Assembly: GCA_005879655.1 (NCBI GenBank)
Contig: VBJK01000127.1
Location: forward strand, 1-12,401
DNA from: Chloroflexota bacterium
GTDB taxonomy: Bacteria > Chloroflexota > Ktedonobacteria > Ktedonobacterales > Ktedonobacteraceae
Length of the DNA stretch: 12,401 nucleotides
Direction of reading: 5' to 3'
Positions 1-5,529 of this stretch are shown here, one piece after another (positions within the stretch are counted from its first letter, which is position 1; each line of letters opens with the position of its first letter). The translations under genes and the position numbers were made by a program. The notes beneath the pieces were generated by a model. The model was not told where the DNA came from, ran no database searches, and saw only the letters and a program-made list of their open reading frames with translations.

Positions 1-1139
1 CCATACAGATGATCATTGGCGCGCTCGGCCAGATGAAGATACCATCTATAATGTTGCTCACACAGCTGTTGCCAGTCTCCTGTTTGCTGAAGCTTCTCTA
101 GAGCGTACTGCTGTATAGTGTTGAGCAGACGGTAACGAACTTCTACCGTATCTTGTTCCTGATCTTCTTGCTCTTCCGCGATGGCTAGTGAGGCATTGAC
201 CAAGCGAGCAAGCGTCTCAAAGACCGTAGGAGCTGCGGGGCTGGCACAGATCTGCGTCACGGCATCTAGATCCCAGCTACCCGCAAAGACGGCGAGACGC
301 CCGAACAATGCCTGCTCGGCGGAAGTGAGCAGGGCATAGCTCCAATCGAGAGTCGCCTGTAATGACACGTGCCGTGCAGCAGCGGTCCACTTGCCATGCT
401 TCAACAGTGTGAAGCGTTCGTCCAGACGAGCGGCGAGTTGATCGACGGAGAGCATGGGAAGCAGGGCTGCTGCTAGTTCCAGCGCCAGGGGCAGGCCGTC
501 CAACTGGGCACAGATGCAGGCAATGGCAGAGGCATTGTGTTGCGTGAGACGAAAGTGTGGGGTATTATCAGCAGCGCGCTCACAAAATAACTGGACGGCC
601 TCATAGCGAGCAAGCAGTTCAACCGCCGGGAGTAACTGCGGATCGGGCGAGGGCAAGGCTGCAAGACGCCAGACTGTCTCCCCTGTCACCTCAAAGGGTT
701 CTCGGCTGGTTGCCAGCAAGTGCAGGTGTGGGCAGGCTTGCAGTAGTGCTTCGACGAGGGGGGCACATGCCACGAGGAGATGCTCGCAGTTATCCAGTAA
801 TAGCAAGACGTGCCGCTCCCGTAGCGCTGCGATGAGTAGAGAGGAGAGCGGGCTATCTACATCGGTGCGGACACCCAATGCGGCGGCGATCGTATAGGGG
901 ACCAAGCGAGGATCAGTGAGTGAGGCCAGCTCGGCTATATAGACACCATCGGGGAAGGAACTGCTCAAGGCGCTGGCAATCTCAAGAGCGAGACGCGTTT
1001 TGCCGACGCCGCCTGTGCCAATCAGTGTAAGCAGACGCTTGCTCAGTAGAAGGGAGGAGAGCATAGCACACTCCTGCTCACGGCCCACAAATCTCGTCAG
1101 GTAGAGAGGCAAAGACACACGTGCCTTGTGTTCAGTCAT
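1..1139 (-). CDS. STAND/NB-ARC-type ATPase (AfsR/LuxR-like regulator), C-terminus cut by window edge
   Basis: The frame is open from an ATG at 1139 to the left edge, giving 379 complete codons. The protein shows the NB-ARC order typical of actinobacterial and Ktedonobacteria STAND regulators. A FVGRE lead-in (residues 17-21) is followed by Walker A GTGGVGKT (41-48), Walker B VLLLLDNCEH (111-120), the sensor-like TSRE (144-147), GLPLALEL (215-222), and then a winged-helix-like stretch containing LDWSYALL. In the family, ATP/ADP exchange switches an oligomerising signalling protein, usually with C-terminal TPR repeats or a LuxR-type DNA-binding domain. Those would lie outside the window, so the output (transcription or other) cannot be judged. 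There is no DNA-binding domain at the N-terminus. AGAGG lies a few bases before the ATG, and a short ORF ends 3 nt upstream. The family call is firm; the cellular role is unknown. Confidence 0.88.
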   Translation of the reverse strand, partial: MTEHKARVSLPLYLTRFVGREQECAMLSSLLLSKRLLTLIGTGGVGKTRLALEIASALSSSFPDGVYIAELASLTDPRLVPYTIAAALGVRTDVDSPLSSLLIAALRERHVLLLLDNCEHLLVACAPLVEALLQACPHLHLLATSREPFEVTGETVWRLAALPSPDPQLLPAVELLARYEAVQLFCERAADNTPHFRLTQHNASAIACICAQLDGLPLALELAAALLPMLSVDQLAARLDERFTLLKHGKWTAAARHVSLQATLDWSYALLTSAEQALFGRLAVFAGSWDLDAVTQICASPAAPTVFETLARLVNASLAIAEEQEDQEQDTVEVRYRLLNTIQQYALEKLQQTGDWQQLCEQHYRWYLHLAERANDHLY

Positions 1140-1475
1140 TTTCTACCTCTTATCTCCTCTATGAAGACTTGTGGAGACACGTTCGTCAATTTCGGATTTT
1201 AAAGTGTCGAGGTCGGATAATGACATGGGCTTCTCCTTCACACTACTCATCTTGCAGAGGCGACAGACAGGTGCAAGAGATGATAATGAGCTACTGACAT
1301 CGATTACGGTCCTGCTCGATTGCTATCATCCTATCACATTGTCCGAGCTTCCTGTCTTTCGCCAAAACACGCTCATTCATGAAGTATGATATCTGCTTGC
1401 TCGCTGTAATCAAATGCCTGTTTCTGCGCCGGATCTGCTTTCCCCTAACCAATGCTCAACGGTTACAGTCTGGGC
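1140..1475. other. Intergenic stretch between XRE regulator and STAND ATPase
   Basis: This stretch contains the possible leader ORF at 1143-1226. The rest (1227-1475) shows no convincing gene. A plus-strand frame at 1171-1389 has no ribosome binding site and no family-like sequence. A short TAACC/GGTTA inverted repeat lies just after the XRE stop codon but has no U-tract. I could not identify a strong promoter for the ATPase gene here. Confidence 0.5.
1143..1226 (-). CDS. Possible 27-aa upstream ORF (leader peptide) of the STAND ATPase gene
   Basis: An ATG at 1226 is preceded by a good Shine-Dalgarno sequence (AAGGAG, about 7 nt spacing). The ORF runs 27 codons to a TAG whose last base is 3 nt before the ATPase ATG. 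The product is hydrophilic and charged (begins MSLSDLDTLKSEID) and resembles nothing I recognise. The close junction suggests translational coupling to the ATPase gene. The alternative is a chance ORF in a leader or the remnant of a decayed N-terminal domain. The Shine-Dalgarno site and junction are seen directly; translation is inferred. Confidence 0.35.
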   Translation of the reverse strand: MSLSDLDTLKSEIDERVSTSLHRGDKR

Positions 1476-1697
1476 TTACGCATCTGGCAGTTGTGGAATA
1501 GGGATACTCTCGATTAACTCTCGTATATCCACTCCCAGGCCCATGGCTATTTTATCTAAGGTGTGAAGGGTAATAGAAACACTGGGGTTTCTATAAATTT
1601 TCTGGATGATGTTTTCGTCCACATCGCACATGCGCGCAACTTTACCCTGACTCAACCCCCTGGACTGCGCAATGCTCTTAACTTTCAGTCGGTACAT
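1476..1697 (-). CDS. Small XRE/Cro-CI-type helix-turn-helix transcriptional regulator
   Basis: This 73-residue protein is essentially a single HTH domain. VKSIAQSRGLSQGKVARMCD (about 6-25) is the first helix pair, with the QGKVARMCDVDENIIQKIYR recognition region around 17-36. It is followed by TLHTLDKIAMGLGVDIRELI (about 43-62), the conserved tail of Cro/CI-type HTH domains. It should bind DNA as a dimer. There is no fused sensor or enzyme domain. The ATG has GGAG about 9 nt upstream. A plus-strand promoter sits 45-75 bp upstream with its -35 element overlapping a candidate -35 for this gene, so autoregulation and control of the divergent transcript are plausible. The target is inferred from position only. 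Confidence 0.85.
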   Translation of the reverse strand: MYRLKVKSIAQSRGLSQGKVARMCDVDENIIQKIYRNPSVSITLHTLDKIAMGLGVDIRELIESIPIPQLPDA

Positions 1698-1721
1698 GCT
1701 ACTCTTCTCCCTCTATCCACC

Positions 1722-1748
1722 AATATATCAAATAGCTAACCTTGACAA
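1722..1748 (-). promoter_or_regulatory. Candidate promoter of the XRE regulator
   Basis: On the minus strand, TTGTCA (1748-1743) is followed by TATATT (1727-1722) at 15 bp, or TATTGG at 17 bp. The first has a short spacer and the second a poor -10, so this is weaker than the divergent promoter. It is supported mainly by its position about 25 bp before the regulator's start codon. Confidence 0.4.
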
Positions 1749-1771
1749 TAGCGGGAGATGTAGGGTATATT
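1742..1771 (+). promoter_or_regulatory. Near-consensus sigma-70-type promoter, divergent from the XRE regulator
   Basis: A perfect TTGACA (1742-1747) is followed after 18 bp by TATATT (1766-1771). Transcription would start near 1778, just before a strong hairpin (1788-1825). No good ORF starts within 250 bp, so it makes either a long leader for the gene at 2056 or a small RNA. Its -35 overlaps that of the XRE gene on the opposite strand. Confidence 0.6.
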
Positions 1772-1787
1772 TTTTAAGGTGGGTAAA

Positions 1788-1825
1788 AACCTTCCTACCA
1801 CATCATTGACAGTGGTGAGAAGGTT
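1788..1825. repeat. Interrupted inverted repeat / RNA hairpin at the start of the divergent transcript
   Basis: AACCTTC (1788-1794) pairs with GAAGGTT (1819-1825), and ACCAC (1797-1801) with GTGGT (1812-1816). Between them lie one C/A mismatch and a G-T pair; the loop is 10 nt. It sits about 10 nt after the predicted start of the 1742-1771 promoter. It could be a 5' stabilising hairpin, part of a small RNA, or a DNA operator for the XRE protein. There is no U-tract after it, so it is not an obvious terminator. Confidence 0.55.
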
Positions 1826-1974
1826 GGATAGAAGAGTATTTATTAAATAATAGATGGAAATGAGGATTTTGTTGCATTGTCACATTATGATAGCATTATC
1901 CGGTGACTACCGGTATAGGATAGGGAAGTTTACCTGAACACTTGACCATCAATGCTTCACCCGCTATCCGGCCC

Positions 1975-2004
1975 TTGTACTTAGAGAGTTCCTTTGCATA
2001 TAAT
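1975..2004 (+). promoter_or_regulatory. Promoter of the CHRD-like protein gene
   Basis: TTGTAC (1975-1980) is followed after 18 bp by a consensus TATAAT (1999-2004). Transcription from about 2011 leaves a leader of about 45 nt before the Shine-Dalgarno-supported ATG at 2056. It also makes the upstream in-frame ATG at 2014 almost the first base of the message. Confidence 0.6.
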
Positions 2005-2055
2005 ACATGTTAGATGGATCGATCTGAGAGCAAACCACTGAAGGAGAAAGCATTG

Positions 2056-2655
2056 ATGGTCAGGTTATTTCGTCTACTCGTCATCCTTGCAGTCGTTTTT
2101 GTCTTGCTCCTACTATTTCGTCCTGACGCCCTTGTCAAGGCGGGCAACGTCCTAACAGCCGTTGGCTCTTCAAATGCTAGCGGGACAGCGCACATGCTGT
2201 TTGACCAGGGGAGTAAAGCAGCTAATTTGCAGTTAAACTTGCAGGGGTTAGCTTTACACCTTGAATATACCATCACGATCAATGAGGGGAAGTGTGATGG
2301 TAAAGTACTGGCGACGATCAACAAAGTCACTCCCGATACTCAAGGCCATGTGCAGACTACCTTTTCCTATAAGGACCTTAACGCAATACAGCAACAAGGG
2401 GGTGTATGGGTAAATGTGCACAAGGGAGATGCCTCTGGTCCTAGTGTCGCTTGTGGACTGGTGCGGCTCGAAAACACTACTACTGACGGGCAACAGACCA
2501 ATACGACCAGTAATAACACATCGCTCCCTGGCAATGGCAGAAACCAGACATTACCAGGTTATGCGCCAAATACGGTGACTAATTTGCCTAATACGGGCGT
2601 GGCTCCGGCCACTAGTGACTCTTACGATAACTACAAGTACCCGCATAGGCGTTAG
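2056..2655 (+). CDS. Secreted or membrane-anchored CHRD-like protein with LPNTG motif
   Basis: I chose the ATG at 2056 (199 aa) because AAGGAG lies 10 nt upstream. The ATG at 2014 is in frame but has no Shine-Dalgarno site and lies at the predicted transcript start. Residues 1-21 are a basic, strongly hydrophobic segment (MVRLFRLLVILAVVFVLLLL), either a signal anchor or an uncleaved signal peptide. Residues about 42-137 look like a beta-rich extracytoplasmic domain similar to CHRD repeats, with a repeated G-T-A / L-x-L-x-L-x-G-L pattern. Two cysteines (about 80 and 133) could form a disulfide. After that comes a low-complexity Thr/Asn/Gly/Pro tail with several N-x-T/S sites. LPNTG occurs at about 177-181 but no hydrophobic anchor follows. 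The call of an exported protein is firm; the CHRD assignment is tentative and the function unknown. It ends 24 bp from the convergent methyltransferase gene. Confidence 0.7.
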   Translation: MVRLFRLLVILAVVFVLLLLFRPDALVKAGNVLTAVGSSNASGTAHMLFDQGSKAANLQLNLQGLALHLEYTITINEGKCDGKVLATINKVTPDTQGHVQTTFSYKDLNAIQQQGGVWVNVHKGDASGPSVACGLVRLENTTTDGQQTNTTSNNTSLPGNGRNQTLPGYAPNTVTNLPNTGVAPATSDSYDNYKYPHRR

Positions 2656-2679
2656 AGGGCACCCATAAAGGATACCCTG

Positions 2680-3894
2680 TTACACCTTGAGAATGAGTAC
2701 CTTAAAATTGCCCATACCCGCAGGATCAGTCAGGGCCGCGACGCCTTGCCGTACGTTGTACCATCGCAGCAGTGCTATCTGGCCCTGATCGCTGGCCCGT
2801 GCCGTGTCAATAATTGCGTAATCGCGGCCACGGACACGCGCCAATTCTTCATAAATACCCATAGTTTGCAACCACTGGCCCTGTGTGGTAAAGGTGTGCA
2901 GGCGTAACCCTTGCCGTCTTCCCTCGTTGATTAATGCCGTGAAGTTGACGTGGGCAGTAATATCTTGCTGGCCTGGACGCAGCAGGGGACGCTCGGTCAA
3001 CTGATGCTGAAAGTAACAGGCAAGTGTACCACGGCGGCGGTCACGCGTGTATAAGGCACGGGCCTTGTCTCCATAATCGATGGTGAGCAAGAAACCATGC
3101 TTCTTGCGTGTATGACGAGGAGTTGTGCCGCTACTCGGCTCCAGTAATAGCTTGGCGCTTTGCTGCATCCAGCAGAGGGCGTCCAGATTAATCTCTGCTC
3201 GCCAGCCGTCTTCAAATGTGTGCCAAGGGATCTTGTAAGTATCCAGGTAGCACTCAACCACCTCGCTACTGGGTCCATGCAGCACTTCGCACAGTTGGCC
3301 TTGCTGTAAGGTGACATAGACTTCATAGAGTTTTGTCGCGCGCTTTTCTACGATGTGCACGGGAAACGCATCGACCAGCTCGTTAGAGAGTAGTACCGCT
3401 GGGCCTGCTGGCCATGGCTGGGGACTCGCTGAAGGCTGTCCAGCTTGCTGCTGTGAGAGATCAACGGCAGATGAGTATGGTTCAGTCTGATGAGTCATCT
3501 CAGCAAATGAAGTAGTGGCATTCTGACCAGTCCGAATATCGGCAATACGGTAATCGAGTGCCGCAAAAAGATCTGGTACACTTTGTTGCGCCCATTTACG
3601 CACACCTTGAGCTAGATCACCACGTCCTGCGCCTTGCTCTAGCACAATGAAGGGTACAGGACGTTGTAGCTGTAACCACAGCTGATGGAGCTGCTGTCCC
3701 ATGCAATGAGCAAAAAAGTCGGTGACATCAGTACTGGTGTAGAAATCACCCTGCCAACCTACTCTGGTTGGACCACTGACGTAGTAGCCGCTTCCCGGTT
3801 CATACAGCGCCATGCGCATATAATCGGCAAACGTAATCGCACCCTCACGCTGGATACGTTCGGCGATAAGCTGTTGTAATGAAGTAGAGAGCAT
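2680..3894 (-). CDS. SAM-dependent methyltransferase, MidA/NDUFAF7 (DUF185) family
   Basis: This 404-residue protein has the family's signature segments in order: YEPGSGYY (31-38), the SAM-binding motif LEQGAGRGDLA (85-95), LLSNELVDAFPVH (168-180), LLTIDYGD (269-276) and DITAHVNF (311-318). The mitochondrial homologue NDUFAF7/MidA methylates an arginine of a complex I subunit (NDUFS2) during assembly. Bacterial members are assumed to be protein methyltransferases, but the substrate here is unknown. A linker at about 122-165, rich in Gln, Ser and Thr, looks lineage-specific. A consensus TATAAT (minus strand, 3910-3905) lies 10 bp before the ATG, so the mRNA is probably leaderless or nearly so, which fits the lack of a Shine-Dalgarno site. 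The -35 region is poor. The call is confident at family level only. Confidence 0.9.
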   Translation of the reverse strand: MLSTSLQQLIAERIQREGAITFADYMRMALYEPGSGYYVSGPTRVGWQGDFYTSTDVTDFFAHCMGQQLHQLWLQLQRPVPFIVLEQGAGRGDLAQGVRKWAQQSVPDLFAALDYRIADIRTGQNATTSFAEMTHQTEPYSSAVDLSQQQAGQPSASPQPWPAGPAVLLSNELVDAFPVHIVEKRATKLYEVYVTLQQGQLCEVLHGPSSEVVECYLDTYKIPWHTFEDGWRAEINLDALCWMQQSAKLLLEPSSGTTPRHTRKKHGFLLTIDYGDKARALYTRDRRRGTLACYFQHQLTERPLLRPGQQDITAHVNFTALINEGRRQGLRLHTFTTQGQWLQTMGIYEELARVRGRDYAIIDTARASDQGQIALLRWYNVRQGVAALTDPAGMGNFKVLILKV

Positions 3895-3974
3895 AATACT
3901 CTACATTATACTCTAAAGTGACTACACTTGCATACCCATGCATTCATTCTTCCATGCTTATCCTCCCTTCGAGC

Positions 3975-4298
3975 TCAGGCCGGGTCATCTGTATCATCTA
4001 ATATGATTTCGTCGTCAACATCGTCAACACCAGTGTTGTAGGTATTGTCATTGCGTAGCCGTATATCAAGTAAGTGAATGGATAGCCGTCCAAATGTATA
4101 AATGATACGATGGCGACCAGAGCGTGCATAATACCGCTTCCCTTTCATGTGACGAACTTGCTTTTTGGTCTTACCATCGGGTACGGGATCTGCCGAGAGT
4201 AACTTGATCCTTTCTAGAAGCCGGTGGGCTTCTTTTGGCCGTAACTTCACAAGATAATCCAGTGGTGCCTGCATGAACAAACATTGTCGATCAGTCAT
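3975..4298 (-). CDS. RelE/ParE-superfamily toxin-like protein with acidic C-terminal tail
   Basis: The first ~85 of 107 residues match the RelE/ParE fold pattern. There is a helical N-terminus with LVKLRPKEAHRLLERIKLL (16-34) and the stretch ADPVPDGKTKKQVRHMKG (36-53). The diagnostic YYARSGRHRIIYTF (56-69) precedes a final strand LSIHLLDIRLRND. Family toxins are ribosome-dependent mRNA endonucleases or gyrase inhibitors paired with a small antitoxin. No antitoxin gene is evident on either side. The C-terminus (about 91-107) is highly acidic, nine Asp/Glu in 17 residues, unlike typical RelE, and could neutralise the basic RNA-binding face. AGGAG lies about 12 nt before the ATG, longer than ideal. 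The family call is good; toxicity is not shown. Confidence 0.72.
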   Translation of the reverse strand: MTDRQCLFMQAPLDYLVKLRPKEAHRLLERIKLLSADPVPDGKTKKQVRHMKGKRYYARSGRHRIIYTFGRLSIHLLDIRLRNDNTYNTGVDDVDDEIILDDTDDPA

Positions 4299-4602
4299 AA
4301 GTTTTAACTACTCCTATATAGCCATCTTCCCTCAATGACCCCTGTCGTTTTTATTTTCTGTAAGTACTTATACATTCCAATGTGTGTCTGCATCTAGAAT
4401 TAAAGACTTTTTTCCTATCAGTCTTAACATAAAGTATATAGTTTTAAACGACTTCTTTCTATTTATTCCACTTTTATGTCATACAAGAGAAAACGAGAAA
4501 ACTAGCTCTTCTGCGTAAATATATGTGCAGAAGGAGGAAAAGCATTATGGAGCTGATAGTTCCTGTAACGCTTTTCCTCCTTCTGCACATATATTTACGC
4601 TA
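4299..4602. other. AT-rich intergenic stretch between DegV and RelE-like genes
   Basis: It contains a long perfect inverted repeat (4513-4600), a small hydrophobic ORF within it (4547-4606, + strand), and a weaker AAGACT/AGTCTT hairpin (4403-4425). A 29-codon minus-strand frame ends 5 nt before the RelE-like ATG but lacks a ribosome binding site. No antitoxin-like gene and no confident promoter for the RelE-like gene were found. Confidence 0.5.
4513..4600. terminator. Long perfect inverted repeat (31-bp arms) after degV-like stop; hairpin or unusual terminator
   Basis: The arms at 4513-4543 and 4570-4600 are exact reverse complements over 31 bp, with a 26-nt loop that itself can fold (GGAGCT/AGTTCC). 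The repeat begins 2 nt beyond the DegV stop codon on the minus strand, so it forms the 3' end of that transcript. No run of U follows directly; the downstream minus-strand sequence only has scattered T runs. It may therefore act as a processing or stabilising hairpin rather than a classical intrinsic terminator. Confidence 0.7.
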
Positions 4603-4606
4603 TTAA
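4547..4606 (+). CDS. Possible 19-aa hydrophobic peptide ORF inside the inverted repeat
   Basis: AAGGAGG (4531-4537) stands 9 nt before an ATG that opens a 19-codon frame, MELIVPVTLFLLLHIYLRY, ending in TAA. The peptide is a single hydrophobic segment with a basic end, the general form of type I toxin peptides. Its Shine-Dalgarno site lies in one arm of the inverted repeat and is exactly complementary to its own codons in the other arm, so a folded mRNA would hide it. No convincing plus-strand promoter was found. It may be a by-product of the palindrome, since any arm rich in GGAGG gives CUCC codons opposite. Confidence 0.25.
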   Translation: MELIVPVTLFLLLHIYLRY

Positions 4607-5448
4607 GGTGCGGTGACAGCTGAAACGACTACTGTGCCTGGACCACTATGCGTACCGAATACTGCACCTAGTTTGTACCTGGGGATTTCGTGAGAATAGA
4701 CTGCTTTGAGTGCATCGCAGAGCTGCTGACCAACCTCTTCGTTTGTTTCCGCAATGGTGATGCTCTCTAGCTCACCCAGTTCACGGACCAGCTGTGTAAT
4801 TCTTGCGTAGGCTTTGCTGCGCGTACGCGGCTGTTCCAGCGGGACGACTACCCCGTCCTTGAGCGAAACGATTGGCTTGAAACTGAGCATATTACCCAGC
4901 AGCGCTTTAGCTCCACCAATGCGCCCACCTCGCTTCACGTACTCCAGTGTATCCAGCACGCTCAGAATATGTGTACGTGCAAGTTGGTCAAGCACGTGTG
5001 CTTTGATCTCTGCCAGGCTTACGCCAGCACTGGCTTCTTGTGCGGCTAGTATTATTGCCTGCGACATACCGACGCTGATGCTTTTTGAATCGATCACTTC
5101 AATAGGCAGCTGTTTGCCTGTATTAGCCACATCATCGCGCGCCTTACAGGCTGATTGATAGGTACCGCTCAGCCCGGAGGAGAGGTGAACTGAGAGGATG
5201 CCAGTCACCCCTTCGTCTAGCAGATGTTGGTATGCTTCTTGAAATTTTGCGGGTGGGGGTTGTGAAGTACGTGGCAGGTCTTTGCTAGCCTGCAATTTGC
5301 GGTAAAAACCAGCATTATCCAGCTCAACATTATCCAGGTAAGCTTCGTCACCAAAAAATACCGTGAGGGGAACAATGGTAATGCCCAAAGCTTCAGCCTG
5401 CTCTAATGGAATGTCCGCTGTACTATCTGTGACAATACGAATGGTCAT
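4603..5448 (-). CDS. DegV family protein (FakB-like fatty-acid-binding protein)
   Basis: At 281 residues this is the usual length of the family. Recognisable segments are IVTDSTADIP (5-14), TSQPPPAKF (61-69), LSVHLSSGLSGTYQSA (85-100), LEYVKRGGRIGGAK (168-181) and KPIVSLKDG (191-199). The family binds a single fatty acid; FakB presents it to FakA for phosphorylation to acyl-phosphate, which feeds phospholipid synthesis. Here it lies 81 nt downstream of a FakA-like gene on the same strand, which supports a shared role. GGGAGGG precedes the ATG by about 5 nt. The gene ends next to a long perfect hairpin. Chain preference cannot be judged. The family call is very secure and the FakB role likely. 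Confidence 0.93.
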   Translation of the reverse strand: MTIRIVTDSTADIPLEQAEALGITIVPLTVFFGDEAYLDNVELDNAGFYRKLQASKDLPRTSQPPPAKFQEAYQHLLDEGVTGILSVHLSSGLSGTYQSACKARDDVANTGKQLPIEVIDSKSISVGMSQAIILAAQEASAGVSLAEIKAHVLDQLARTHILSVLDTLEYVKRGGRIGGAKALLGNMLSFKPIVSLKDGVVVPLEQPRTRSKAYARITQLVRELGELESITIAETNEEVGQQLCDALKAVYSHEIPRYKLGAVFGTHSGPGTVVVSAVTAP

Positions 5449-5469
5449 AGTGCCCTCCCAACATGTAGA

Positions 5470-5508
5470 TGGCGTCTGGACCTAGCATGTCAGATCCTTA
5501 ATACGCCA
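5470..5508 (-). repeat. Imperfect hairpin in the FakA-DegV spacer
   Basis: TGGCGT (5470-5475) pairs with ACGCCA (5503-5508). Inside, GGACCT and AGATCC form a second short stem with one mismatch. It lies between two co-directional genes and could tune relative expression by partial termination or RNA processing. It is weak evidence alone, being under 7 bp of perfect pairing. Confidence 0.3.
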
Positions 5509-5529
5509 GATAGCGTGAAAAAGATGCCT

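Larger units (their letters stand above)
1698..2055. other. Gene-poor regulatory stretch
   Basis: It contains the two overlapping divergent promoters, the 1788-1825 hairpin, an AT-rich palindrome TATTTATTAAATA (1840-1852), a short CCGGT/ACCGG inverted repeat (1900-1913), and a second plus-strand promoter (1975-2004). A 27-codon frame from an ATG at 1854 has no ribosome binding site and is not called. Confidence 0.5.

Noticed and set aside
557..835. 92-codon frame opposite the STAND ATPase
   Set aside because: It is antisense to Walker B and neighbouring conserved motifs and rich in Arg/Ala, as expected of a shadow frame.
1171..1389. 72-codon plus-strand frame in the spacer before the STAND ATPase
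   Set aside because: No ribosome binding site, no recognisable domain, and it overlaps the better-supported minus-strand leader ORF.
1854..1937. 27-codon plus-strand frame in the gene-poor stretch
   Set aside because: No ribosome binding site and it runs through an inverted repeat.
2014..2055. Upstream ATG of the CHRD-like gene
   Set aside because: No Shine-Dalgarno site, and it sits at the predicted transcript start; the ATG at 2056 has AAGGAG and directly precedes the hydrophobic segment.
4300..4389. 29-codon minus-strand frame ending 5 nt before the RelE-like gene, considered as an antitoxin
   Set aside because: No Shine-Dalgarno site, too short, and no antitoxin-like sequence.
4513..4600. 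Inverted repeat as a miniature transposable element
   Set aside because: No target-site duplication is visible at the ends, and its exact placement after a stop codon fits a transcript-end hairpin better.
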